Shown here in pieces: positions 1-11,415 of a stretch of DNA of 64,000 bases. A program made the position numbers and the translations under genes. The notes under the pieces were generated by a model, which worked only from the letters and a program-made list of their open reading frames with translations, was not told where the DNA came from and searched no databases. Origin of the DNA: Pleodorina starrii (Eukaryota; Chlorophyta; Chlorophyceae; Chlamydomonadales; Volvocaceae); NCBI GenBank assembly GCA_030267565.1, contig BRXU01000006.1:4328001-4392000 (forward strand), given 5' to 3'. Each line of letters starts with the position of its first letter. Positions within the stretch are counted from its first letter, which is position 1.

Positions 1-3000
1 CCTTGAAGATTGGCAACTTGCAATGGGCAGCTAGGATATATGCGGGTCTCATGGGACCGAACCCCACCCCCTCGTTATGGGGTGGGCTGATACACACCCG
101 CCGCGTTACCTGCATGTACCCATGCCTTGTTTACTAGATTACTAAATACAGCAGCAACGGCATAACACTTTTGCACCACATGCACCTGTCATGGTTTTGT
201 CATGCATCGGTTTATGCATAAGCTCATGCATAAAAAGCCCATCATGATAATCGCGGCGGCGATGACATGCTAGTCTTAGTGTATGTCCATGTCCAAAACA
301 TTCTTGCACTAGTTGCACCGAAGCTAAATCGTCTGAACCAATCTTGCATTGATGATCCGTCCGTCCTCACTCGCCGCCCGCCTCGTATGTACCCTGCTGT
401 CCGTAAGCCGCCACCGTCCTGGGACCCTACAACATGGCTCCTTGGCGGATGACGTCATTTGTTGACACCAGTGCAAGATGGATTTGGTCAACTCCGAGTG
501 CTAATGTCGCGGCGTCTTCTTCAGTATACACCACCTGCATCAAAACCTTCAGCCGAACGGCTGCGTTCCCTGCGGTGCTGACTGGTGTAGTGGATGCAAC
601 CGCCGAAGTGTTCCTCAACGGCTGGAACATGGGCAGCTTTTCTCAGGGGTGAGAAATAAGGAGCAGTAGCATTCAGCCGAAGTGTGCGGACTTCGGTTGC
701 TGGATGGGTGGTATACACACACGAGATCTGAATGAGCTGGTTGCGTTTTTGCATTGCTTGGGCTACACGTGGGTTCATCACTCCTTCCTCCACGTTCAGT
801 ATTGCCAGCGTGCTGGGCCGCTATCTACATACGCCGCATTGCATGGCCGCTTACAGTAATATTATGTTCGAACGCATCGTGCGTATTTCCGTAGCTATTG
901 CTTGGTCTTTTGATTGCTCACGCACGTACGGTTGGCTTGTGTATGTGGTCGTCATTGGTGCTTCTGCCTGCCTGCTGACGGATGGCTCGTGCTTTGCATT
1001 GTCTGCATGCACCGCAGGTGGCCCAATGCCAGCACGACCCGCACCCCGCAGTCAGTTAATCTCAACCTTATTACCCATATGGCAAACACCATTGCAGTCC
1101 GTTGTGTAAATGGCGATGGTGGCCCAGGTGGTGTGCTCTTTACAATTCAGAGTTACAACGGCGCCATCTTGGCCAAGTCGGACGCATCTTGGAGCTGTGT
1201 CGACACGGGAATTCCGCCTCCTCCCGCCCCGCCACCGCCACCGCCATCCCCGCCACCATCACCTCGTCCCCCCAGCCCGTCGCCGCCGCCTCCACCCTCT
1301 CCGTTACCTCCTACCCCGCCTTCTCCTGCCCCATCTCCACCACCTCTGCGTAAGTTGCTGACGACTGGGCCCTCCATCACCCGCCGCCTAATTACTTGAG
1401 CTGAATGAGCGGCATCATCGCACGCACAGCAGTGCACTGATGTCCTCCAGCATATATGGATACCCGCTCGGTATGCTTATTATGTGTGCCTGACAAATCA
1501 CGGAAAGCTACACACATAGCTTTCCGGAATTTCATTTCTAACATACACACGCATACATATAATGTACATGTACAACTATAACCCCCAACATGTTATTCTG
1601 CCATGCTACTGCGTGCGGTGCCCGGTTGCTGATCTATATATGTAGCTGCCGCTACGGTGCTTGGCTCCTTCCGCTCAGCCCCGTGGAACATGGTCAGCTT
1701 CATCGACCCGGTTGCTCTCTGGATCTGGTCGCATTCCGGGGCCGCAGCCTCCTCCCCCATTACAACCATGCCTACCTTCAGCTCGCGCCTGGACATGACT
1801 GATGACACGCCCGCTATCTTGACCCTGGTGGTGGACGACTTTGCATACGTACTGCTGAACGGTCAATCTATCGGTACTGCATTTCAGGGGTAAGCAATTC
1901 ATGATACTAACATACCGCACCTTCCCTGCTGGACGGTCTGCTTGCTTTATGGGAACAACTCACCTATGGGGATACGTATCTAGAGGCAGGGGAATCTGTG
2001 GCCATAGATAGATAATACGATCCCGCCTTTTAAAGAGGGTTGGGTGATGACCGATTGGGCCCTGGTGCGTGTTGTATCCACCTTTCAAAAGCCCGATCGG
2101 AAGATGCCCAGTCAAAATATACGCATCGGGTATTACCCTGGATTATTACACGCATAATTATGATGGCTCAGATGAGGTGCGTCCTATCTAGAGCTACATC
2201 GATTGGCGCCAGGGAATTCGTCTGGCGTTTTACGTAAGGCCGCCCCAGGGCTGATGGGTGGATGGCTGGAATGAAATCGCGAAAGAAACTGATTTTTTCA
2301 TCAAAAATTAACCAGCCTGGTTGAACGTAATGTGCCCTCGCTGGCATACTTGGGAGGAATGTGCGGGTTATCCTGGTATGCATGTATGGTGATCAAGTGA
2401 GACGTGAAAGGCGAGACCAGCGTAAATCCCGGCCTTCCCTTCTTTTTTGTTGTGCGTATGCGTGCCCACAACGTTGATGGCGCCTGCGTGCAGGTGGTCC
2501 ACCGGTGTGACGACCCTTTCACTGACACTCAAGCGGGGGATAAATACTCTTTCCATTCGTTGCCAGAACACTGGCGGGCCTGCTGGCCTGCTGCTGTCCA
2601 TCAGGAATGCGGCCACGGGGCAGGTCATCTCACGGTCCAACAGCGGCTGGGGCTTCACGCAAGAGGATACCACTTGTGACTGCGACTACCACCCAGGCGG
2701 CTGCAGGGTGCGTGTGTCTGCCACTTCCAAATATACGTAAATCTATCGTGCGTGTTGTTGACGTGTGATAGATAATGCCTGTAGCTAACGCCTCACCAGT
2801 GCACCAGGGTGATCTTGCCGATCTTACAAGCAAGCATAAATATGTACATATGGCACGGAAATGAAATCTCTGCGGCCATGGAAACGCCTTGCTTACATAC
2901 TTGCCAGGGTCCGTTGCAAGGGTCCGAGATCTAGCCCTTCCTCCAATTACGTATTGTCATGTCTGTTTATTTTCTACAGATGCCAGTGATGACGACGGTG

Positions 3001-3158
3001 CCTGCTGCATATACATACATACATATATATATCCTCTTTGCCCACTTGGCTGCGTACGTGCTGCGTGCATGGCATGCAGGTCTCTAGGCTGCCCGCTGCG
3101 GGAGCCGCCTGCAAGTGCACCTACAAGCGCGCCTGGACCTGTGGTGGCGCTCCTACCC

Positions 3159-4264
3159 CTACCGACGGATTGGCCTGTTAAGTCTTGACTTAACCCGCGG
3201 GTGATGCATTTTGTGCAAAAGTTAAGCACTTGCTCAGCATGTCAACATTTTGACTTAACGGTGGCTTACGGGTGACTTAATGACTTAAGGAAGTTGACTT
3301 AAGTGCTGTGATCGCGCGCAATCCTGGCATGCTTAACGGATGCTTAAAACATGCACAAATGTAGTTACTTACTTAGTGATGGCTTAGCACTTATTTCCAG
3401 CACACATACAAAGGCTTAATTAAGCTGACTCAACTTATCATGTGCGCACCAGAACCAGGGTTGCTATCTTAGGATAAAAATATCTATTTGCCCAAAAATT
3501 TGAAACTTTATAGAAGTTTTTTTTACGATTTTGAGTGTCCAGTAGGATATTTTAGGGAGAATTCTGACCATACAATCTGATCATCCATAGAACTTCGGAA
3601 GCCCATTTCCCCATAAAATCACGTCGCCGGCTCCCTCCCGACGGCGAAAAAGATGTTTTCGGCTCCGAACAACTGTGCTGGATATTACTGAAAACAAGTT
3701 CCTACATTGCACATGGTCATGGTTGATATCTGGCCACTGCACACAGATACTTTTGGGCCTTCCCAGCCAAAAAACTTCTCGTCATCCATAGAAGTTTTTG
3801 GAACATTTGAGCAACGAATATCTGAGCCCGTAGATACTCCCGTCAAGGAAGATAGCAACCCTGACCAGAACTGCTTAACTTAACAACGTCCAACTTAACT
3901 TACGTGCATTTTACGGATGCTTGCTTAAATTGGCTTAACCTATCGCCGTCGCACGCAATATATACACGTGGCTGCATTTATGCTTTGTTTACTGTGATCT
4001 GCATGCTGTCGTGCTATTATTGGTGTCTGGGAGCAGGGACAGCTAGCTGACCAGTAGATAGCAGCCAGGCGTGTTACATTTCACCCGATATTGTCGTCTG
4101 TGTGTGGCCACTAACCCAGCAGCTGCGGACTGCCACAAACTCTCCACGACCTCGGCTTCGAACTGACCATGAAACGGACAGCGACCCCCGAGCACACCAC
4201 CTACTTCAGCCCAACTGCACGGCACCCTATCCTCATCACAAAAACCTAAACCCACCCGCCCAGA
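3159..4264. mobile_element. About 1.1 kb insertion splitting a Cys-rich exon of copy A
   Basis: Copy B reads straight through this exon (46869-47087). In copy A the exon sequence stops after the TCCTACCC at 3151-3158 and resumes at the ACCCTGTGTGCC around 4264. The insert is rich in TTAAG and GACTTAA words near both ends (3178-3430 and 3870-3945), which suggests subterminal repeats. A separate MITE lies nested inside. The ends are uncertain by about 10 bp, and I see no coding capacity. The superfamily is unknown. Confidence 0.55.
3456..3863. mobile_element. hAT-type MITE (408 bp) with 15 bp TIRs and 8 bp TSD
   Basis: The element starts with CAGGGTTGCTATCTT at 3456-3470 and ends with the exact reverse complement at 3849-3863. 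It is flanked on both sides by the 8 bp direct repeat ACCAGAAC (3448-3455 and 3864-3871). An 8 bp target duplication and TIRs beginning CAGGG are typical of the hAT superfamily. The interior is AT-rich and shows no transposase, so the element is non-autonomous. It sits inside the larger insertion at 3159-4264 and is therefore the younger event. Confidence 0.85.
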
Positions 4265-4659
4265 TACCCTGTGTGCCGACCCCAAGTCTGAAGCCTGTCA
4301 ACGACCCAAGCTTAATGACGTCGCCACCTGTGTGCAAGGCGGGGGCGACTGTGGCGGGTATGGGGATGCAACGTGCGACTGCAACTATGGCCCAGGTGGC
4401 TGCAAGGTGAGCGAGTTAGAACTAACAGATAGGAAGACGGAGTCGGACATGCCAATCTTCTTTGGTGCATATACGCAGGCAGGCTTACTTTATTAGCCAG
4501 ATTAGGTTGCTTTCTCACGTCCCCTTGTCTGGCAGCTGCTGTCACACAGCTCGTGTGCGTGGCGGGGCACACGTACATCTACCAGCGCAGTTGACGCGTA
4601 CGTACACCGACCTTCTCATAAAACGTTGTGCTTGTGCATGCATATATACACATACGGAT

Positions 4660-5075
4660 GTGCAATTCCCTAGGAAGTGCCTGCGAGTTAGGGCACTGAA
4701 ATGGATGGCGAGAGGTCACCGGTATGATCCCGATCTTCGCAGAGCATTGGGTTATCTATGGGGGCCCTGGTGTGGGAACGAACAGCAGGTGATCGCATGG
4801 CTCTTTAGCCATGTCCCTGTCCCCTGCACTGGTAGAACTCATCGCGGGAGAATGCTCAACAATGATGTGTCTGGCATGTCTGGGATGCGTGCGGGTACCC
4901 AGATGTGATCCGAGTGAGACGGAGCCCAGACACGGAGTGGGTGGGAGAAGCAACCCATCCAAGTCAAAAAGGCGGTCACCGCGGTAATGGGCTGAACCCG
5001 CCGAAGAGGCATCCGTCTGTTCCCTTAACACACGCTAGGGCTTCCGGTCCAGCGTAAACTTTCCTTTCCTTTTCC
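4660..5075 (+). repeat. Dispersed repeat present in copy A, absent from copy B
   Basis: This stretch has no counterpart in copy B at about 47350-47370, so it is probably an insertion in the intron before the exon at 5097. The part at about 4832-5061 matches the reverse complement of about 20148-20370 over some 220 bp with modest divergence. That makes it a dispersed family with at least two copies in opposite orientation here. I see no coding capacity or clear terminal repeats. Confidence 0.55.
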
Positions 5076-6976
5076 TTTTCCTACGTATGTGCGCAGATCT
5101 CCAAGGCAGCTCCTCCCACCACAGCCTGCAAGTGCAACTACAAAGGTGCCTGGACGTGCGGTGGAGAACTCGTTCAGTGCAGAGACCCCAATTCACCGTT
5201 GTGTGCGAAACCCGATATGAGCTACAATTCGTGCTTGCTGGGAGGAGGCGATTGTCTGGCATAAGACGAGGCCAAGTGCGACTGCGATTACCATCCAGGA
5301 GGTTGCACGGTAGGTTATGCAGGGTGCGGTCACTGTTATGTATGCACATGCACACCCGCCCATCGATCGTGATTACCGTTTAGAAGGAGCTTGATTGCTG
5401 ATCGGCCCCAAGATGTTCCGCATGTCGTGACATTTGAAGCCTACCTCGCGCCCCCAAATATACGTCGACCTCAAGCTCTACTTCATAGATAGGTGGCGCA
5501 TTCGTTGTGCAGCGCACTCGTTGGACACGTGCAGCTCATCATCCATGAATACATACCATCGCTTGCGCACGAATGGGAAATGTGTGCGGCGCGCTCATGT
5601 GCCGCTAGATCGGCCGGTTAACTTCTAACCGCCAACAACTACAACTACAACCCTAACTTCTAACCGCCAACAACTACAAAGCGCATGCATGATGCCCATA
5701 GAGCCAGTAGCTAGTAGAGTGGGAAAGGCGCGAGGGTTACGTACGCGTGCCGCGTGCCGTGATCCGCCCACATCCCGTCGAATCGTTTCGTTACACGTGA
5801 GCGATGTACATACGTAAGCGCTTGCTGCGTGAGTAGTGCGGCCTGCGCAACCGTATGCGCGCGTGCCCCATCCAAGCGATTTCTATGACGCCCCAAAACC
5901 CGCAAATCGGCAAATTGTAGGAATCGTGCCGCACGCGATTGTTTGCCTGCAGGTCTCCAAGCCAGCCACTAGTGGAAAGGCCTGCAAGTGCAGCTACAAG
6001 GGTTTCTGGACGTGCGGCGGTGACGTTGTGGATTGCTTAAATCAAAACGCACCACAATGCCGAAACCCAGGCACCGACATCTCAAGCTGCTTGCTGGGCG
6101 GTGGTGACTGCAATGGCTACTCGGGGGTGTCCTGTGATTGCAATTACCGCAGGGGCGGGTGCACGGTAAGCACATATCGCCCGCTCGGGTACCAACTACC
6201 GCCGTAACTGGGATACGGACGTTCGTTTAATGGGATCCAGTTCCTGCATGTCATATGTATGCAAATGGGCAGCAGGGTGCCAGTACTTAAGCCGGCATTA
6301 TTGTAGTCCGTTGGCCTCGCGAGCTTACACAACGAACGAAGGGCGCTCTTGCTTACCCGCCCACCCACCCACCCACCCACCCACCTACCCCGACGCCCAA
6401 CCTCTTACCCACCAAACAATTTCCACCGCAGATCAGCGGTCTTCCACCACCGTTTGCAGCGTGTCACTGCATCTACAGAGGCTTCTGGACATGTGGTGGC
6501 GAGATTACCGGGTGTTCGGACTACCACTCCCCCTACTGTGCCAACCCCGGGTACAATTACGAAACGTGTGCACTAGGGCGCGGAGACTGTGGCGGTTACT
6601 AGATAGGGTGAATGTCCGCTGAGGGGTCCTGATGAGACGGATGGCTGTACTGGCGCCTTTGGCTGGAGGGGATTGTTGTTTGCTGGAAGGGCGGGTACTG
6701 GCTGTCTGTGAACCATAGCATGATATGCGTGCGCTCCCTGATGTATGTACTATGCTATCTAGATGTAGGCAGCAGGGACCATTGGCCATGAATCGTTATT
6801 TTTAACGGAAGGCACGCAGGTGTGCACTCGTTTATTTGTCTTTGCGAATGATGAGCGAGGGCTGGCCACGCATAAGCTGCGTGCAGTCGCGCTCACTTCC
6901 GTATTCGCTACTGTATCTGCCGGCGGGCGGGGTAACATTTGTTCTGACGGCCCCTACCTGGCTGGGTTTTCCTGGC

Positions 6977-6988
6977 ATGATGAACTAG
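6977..6988. repeat. Left target-site duplication of the full-size LINE
   Basis: ATGATGAACTAG occurs here and again at 16458-16469, directly flanking the LINE. Copy B carries the same 12 bp once at 50076-50087, which is the unoccupied site. Confidence 0.85.
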
Positions 6989-7126
6989 TATAATAATAAT
7001 AATAATGATACGCCCGGCCGGTAGCCGAGGCGTGGGTTATGGGAGCAGAGGGGGTGGGGTGACGGGTTTCCCCGGTCCCAGCCCCCCCCCACCACCGCAA
7101 GGAACTTAAGACTTGTCCCACGTTGG
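6989..7126 (-). other. LINE 3' UTR and ATT tail
   Basis: This is the 138 bp between the stop of the endonuclease frame and the element end. It contains a C9 run (7084-7092) and ends in a microsatellite tail of ATT units on the minus strand. The 3' UTR of copy B is 136 bp and nearly identical, but with an irregular ATGATAAATGATA-type tail. It is probably the region recognised for target-primed reverse transcription, by analogy with other LINEs. Confidence 0.6.
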
Positions 7127-9285
7127 TTACGTGCCGGCCGGTGTCGGTTCCGCATGGGGGTTGCGTTCCATTTGTCTGCGGGTTGTAACGATAGTGTTGA
7201 GTGTCCTAACTGCATGGTCGTGGAGGTCGTTGCAGCATGCTCGGGCTTCCTTGCTGCCCGTGCCTAGGGTGTGGAGTAGAGGGCGTAGGTCTTTCCTGAT
7301 AGTACCCGCAAAGCCGAGGCTGATGGCTTCCTGTGTTGTGTAGCGGACCTTCCATCCGGCTGCCGTGAGGAGTTTGGCCAGTTCTGCGTGTTGTACGGCC
7401 TTGTCGTGCTGTTTCTGTGTGTGGTTGGTGTCGGCGGTGTAGCCGACCTCAACAATGTGTACGGTGTGCTGGCTAGGGTCCTGAGGTCCCTTGTACCCTT
7501 GCACTTGCGTTTCATGGAGGGGGATGTCGGGTATAAGGAGTATATCGGGCCTGAGTTTGAGGCGTTTCTCATCCTCAATACTCGGGAGCAGCCATTTGGG
7601 CAGGCGTGTGCCGGCCACGTAGTCTGGTCGGGTGTCCGCGGGGCCGGCGTCCATTACAATGTAACAGCCTCCATTGGACCCACGGGCTAGCGTACTGGTA
7701 ATGTTTTGGACCGCCTTGTTGTGCCGCTGTATGTATAGGGCTCGCATGCGGGGGTGAAGGCAGCCTCCGAGGATGTGCGCCCCTGAGTCGAGTTGGCTGC
7801 ATAGGGGGCAATGTCCCGACGACGCAGGGCGGCCAGGTGCCACTGGTTTTTTAAATCGCCTCGCAAGCTTGGCGCTCCATAGCTGGCCGTATAGGTAGTC
7901 GAAGCACCGTTTAACGTGCTTGTGTCGGCCCGCCTTGCGCTGTAGAGTCCGAGTGCTGGTGCTTATATCGAGGTCGGGCAGAGTGTTGGCGACGTATTTC
8001 ATGTAATCTGTTTCGTTCGTGTATCCCGAGTGCGTTTCCGGGCTGACCAAGGACTCGATACCGCGGTTAAGGTCGTTTGCATAGTGCCCAGCGTTCTTCT
8101 CAGGCCCAGCCATTTTCCGCAGCCACCAGTGTTGACTTCGTGGATTATTGTCTGAGGTCTCGGTTGCGCTCAGCGCGTCGGGGTCTAGCTTGGAGAGTCC
8201 TCGCGCGGCTCGTACGGCTGCTTTGTCCGCTTTCTCGTTGTAAGTTACCCCAGTGTGGGCTTTCACTTTAAGCAAAGATGTCTTCAGGTTACAAGCCGCT
8301 CGTCGTTTAAGGATTAATACGATTTCCTCAAGCAGCGCCTTGTGCTTACTAAGCTGAAGCTTATGTGGGTTGTTTATCATCTTTTTAATAAGATGTAGCG
8401 ACGCGGCAGAGTCCGTCCATATAGTTAGGTGAGCTTCGTCGTGCAGTGTGCCTCTGCGCATCTGGAGTCCTTGATGGATGGCACTCAGTTCGCACCGTGT
8501 AATAGTTTGGCAGCCCTGGTGGCCTGCGTTCACATTGATGTGGAGCGTTGTGTTGGTAAGTGCGTCGACGGCCGCGGCCCCCAGGAGATGTCTTTCCTCG
8601 TCGCCATCTTTGATCTTTTGCACTGACCCGTCTGTGTATATGGCGTCTTGGGCGTTGTATCGCAGAGCATATTTGGCAGGAAATGCCAGGAACGCGGAGC
8701 TTCCCTCTTCCGTGGAGAGGTTGTCGCACGTGCGGGAGGGAGCTGCCGCGGCGGGTGGCTTCTCGGTCATACTACGCAGCCGCTTGCGCACCCATTGGGG
8801 TGGCTTCCAAGAGAGGGCGGGGCCAGTGGCGACGTGGCGGGCTGCCGTCATAGCAAGCGCTCTGCGGAGGCTGGTACCGTACGCGCGGCCGGATTCATTG
8901 CTAACCAGGAGTAGGGTGAGTCCGTTTGGGTAGGGTTTTGGAGCGTCTACGCTCACTTCGCTGTAAAGGTCCCCCGTTCCTGAAAATGCGTCTATTGTAC
9001 CGATCATAGTGACCAGCGGGTGGGTGAGGTAGCGGGTGTAGGGCGCCGTTTGGGACGTGGGCAGCAGGAGTAGGGTAGCGGTGGGGTTATCTGTGCTCCG
9101 TGTTGCGTCGGCCCAGCCTAGCGCCCATCGCAGTGCATGATGCCCCTCGTCCGGCTTAGGTTCAGGGTGCGCGACGGATACGCCCGTGCACGGTTGCGAA
9201 TACGCGTCGTGGTTGGCTCCGAAGAGCTGATCTTCTGGGTGCCGTGAGTAGTAGATGGCGGTGCTGTCTGCTACGTTAAAGGGGG
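7127..9285 (-). CDS. LINE polyprotein segment 4: RNase H and restriction-like endonuclease
   Basis: This open frame of 721 codons forms the C-terminus of the retrotransposon protein. RNase H spans roughly residues 215-365: D221 in IYTDGS, E268 in CELSAI, D294 in IWTDSA, then KAHTGV and the acidic residue in NEKAD. A restriction-like endonuclease follows. Its CCHC knuckle is exactly C-x2-C-x7-H-x4-C (C495, C498, H506, C511), with the RPD motif at 581-583 and E615 in IVEVGY. These match the REL-endonuclease of early-branching LINEs and Dualen. The N-terminal 200 residues are unassigned. The frame joins segment 3 at a run of six C near 9283-9288; one base fewer there would fuse the two frames. 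The truncated sister copy at 47980-49481 keeps the same reading frame intact. Confidence 0.88.
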
Positions 9286-11415
9286 GATGCAAAGCGCTCT
9301 GTTGCGGCGCCCAGCGCGGTCATGAGGCGTTTCATCAGCCGTTCAGATATCCTCCGCTCATGGGCCTCTCGAATGGGGTGTGCTTTGGTGCCCCCTCCGT
9401 CCCGATACCGCAGGAGGAGGCGTGCGACATCCTCCGCGAAGCCACCCGCGGCCGCGATCTGTGCGTGCTCTTCCGGGCGTTTCTGTTGGGCGTCGCTGTA
9501 CCGGAGCCACAGGCTGCGGAGGCGGCTTGCCGACACCTGGCCGACGCAGCGCCCTTGGGGATCGTACACGAATGCCATCCCACTGGCTTGCAGTCCATCG
9601 GGTATGTCCCCGCTGCCGTCCCATGGTACATGCCGGTGTGTGCCGTTACGATTGCCAATTTGGACCGTATACCGCCCCGGCGGGTGGATGTCCCGGTCCG
9701 GGTTACCCGGGTGTACGTTGATTTCGACAAACTGCCGTAGGAGACGTTGGCCTCGGGTCACGTTGAGGCATTCAGTCTCCCATCTGCCTTGCTGTTGCCA
9801 TTCCGTCAGGTGGTGGTCGCGTGCATTTTCCATCCGACCGGGGTCCTGTTCGGCCTCAACGGCGCGCCGATGCCGGAATGCATCCAGCAGCTCTGTCCAG
9901 TTGTCTTGCGAGGCCAGTCGCGACTCCTCATCTTCGGTGGGGGCCCATTCTACCTCGACTATCATTTCGGGGTGAGTGGGGGTGGTGGGGGATTCGTACC
10001 GGTGCACTGCCTTGGGGTGGTAGCCATTCTCGGTGTACAGTGCTATTGCCCCTTTAGTGATGACAGTACGTTCCCATTCAACCTGGTAGTATGTTCGGTG
10101 TGTGTGTTGGGTAGCCGAGTCGGTTGTGCGTTGCCGCTTGGGGTTCGGAGCGCTGACGGCGACCCGTTTCCGGATTTCCGCCTTGATACATGCTACCCTC
10201 TCTTGGTCCCCGAAGAGAAGCTGTGTGATGCTAAGGCCATGCTGGGTTGGTGTCCCCGCAGGCCACGCCGTCTCCCCATGGAGCATGCGGAGTAGTCGTT
10301 CGGCGGAGCCCACTTGGGACGTGAGGCCCCGGTGGAGCGGATGGCGCAGGATTCGTTCGCAGTGCTGAAGGGTAAGTGGGGTTTGCCGGGGGTCCCACCC
10401 AATGGCCTCGGCATCTGTGATACCGTCGACCGGTTTCAGGTTCTGCCGAAGGAGGTATGCTTGGAGCAGCTCACTATCGGTCTTTCGCTGTGGCTGGTGG
10501 CGCTTGGCGGCTGGCCGGGCGGCCGGGCGTCGTGACTCGAGGGTTGTTGCGGTGCCGGACGACGCTGCCGCAGTTTGGGTTGCCGTCTCCCCCCGAGGGG
10601 TTGTTGGGCCTGGGCGAGGGGGTGGGTTTTCAGCTGGGGCGGCCGGAATGGTGTCGGCCGGGTCGCGGGGTTTGGCCAGTACGTACTTACTTAGGGTTCC
10701 GTGGGGGATGGGGGTGGGTCTTGCCGCTTCCATCGCAAGATCGGTTAGATGTGGGCCGTCCGGGAGGATTCGTAGTTCGGGGGGCAAGGGCGCTACACCT
10801 CGGTGGCGCGGCGCCCGGGCGCGAACACTGGGGTCAGCATTCAAGGCGAGGCTGAGCTGGTTTAGGGCTATCTGATGGCGTGGGCCCACCTTCCTGCCAC
10901 CGATGCGTTGCAGCTGGTCGGTGGTGATGAGGTGCGCTCCCGTGTTTTTGTCTTTCAGGGCCCTGAGGTCCAGGCCAAGTTCCAGCAGGGGCTGCATGCA
11001 TCGGAAGAGGAGCGCGAGATCCTTGGGCTCGGCCGTCGGGTTGTGCGCCCCGATCAGGTGAATGAGGCTGCCTGCTGCCGGCTCATATGTGCTGCCTTTG
11101 TCCGTGAGTTCGATACCGGCTTCATTCACGAGAGCAAGTTGTTTGAGTGTGGTATAGTGCCGGCATTCGCGTTTGAATGTGTGCGCTGGTATTGTGCCCA
11201 TGTAACGGCTCTGCAGGTGCAGGAGGGCTCGAGTTACTGCCCCAAGGCGTCCCTTGTCGTTGAGGGACAGGACAAGCGTCTTCGCCGCTCTGACCGCATA
11301 GAGGGTACGTAGGGTGCCCACCCCCAGACCTAGTCGCGATATAGGACCGAGGATGGCGCGGGTTGGGAAGCCCATTTTGAGTCCGTAGCTGCGTTTGGCT
11401 ATGCCCGCGATTTGA
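9276..11415 (-). CDS. LINE polyprotein segment 3: RT C-terminal region, linker, chromodomain-like stretch
   Basis: This frame continues the reverse transcriptase after a frameshift near 11400-11415. It begins with the post-RT region (MGFPTRAILGP), followed by a Pro/Arg-rich linker. A part around residues 495-600 of the 770-codon frame contains YYQVEW and IVEVEW-P-E separated by about 50 residues, with a nearby NW. That resembles a chromodomain but is not diagnostic. The first 65 or so codons of the raw open frame (11416-11588) shadow the RT frame and are not real. The frame ends ERFASPL-stop at a C6 run, where segment 4 takes over. The middle of this segment is of unknown function. Confidence 0.7.

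Larger units (their letters stand above)
408..6602 (+). pseudogene. Modular extracellular matrix protein, copy A (damaged, 5' end outside window)
   Basis: This is a spliced gene read by comparison with copy B and by GT-AG sites. Proposed exons are 408-648, 1018-1349, 1646-1889, 2494-2707, 3080 to about 3158 joined to about 4265-4406, 5097-5309, 5953-6165 and 6432-6602. The first four exons form two beta-sandwich-like modules with the pattern W-I-W, LNG, then AVRCVNG or SIRCQN, then a closing SW-C or SWG. The first is followed by a Pro-rich rod (SPPPP type, about 1210-1349). The last four exons are cysteine-rich repeats with WTCGG, GGGDC-GY and CDC-Y-PGGC motifs. I do not recognise the Cys-rich family. 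The protein is probably a secreted wall or matrix glycoprotein, as inferred from the rods and the lectin exon of copy B. The fifth exon is split by inserted DNA, an in-frame TAA sits at 5262-5264, and the first module of copy B is missing between about 155 and 165. It is probably a pseudogene, unless the inserted DNA and the stop-bearing exon are spliced out. Confidence 0.6.

Noticed and set aside
6361..6395. CACC tandem tract as a functional signal
   Set aside because: It is a simple tetranucleotide expansion in an intron, not shared with copy B.
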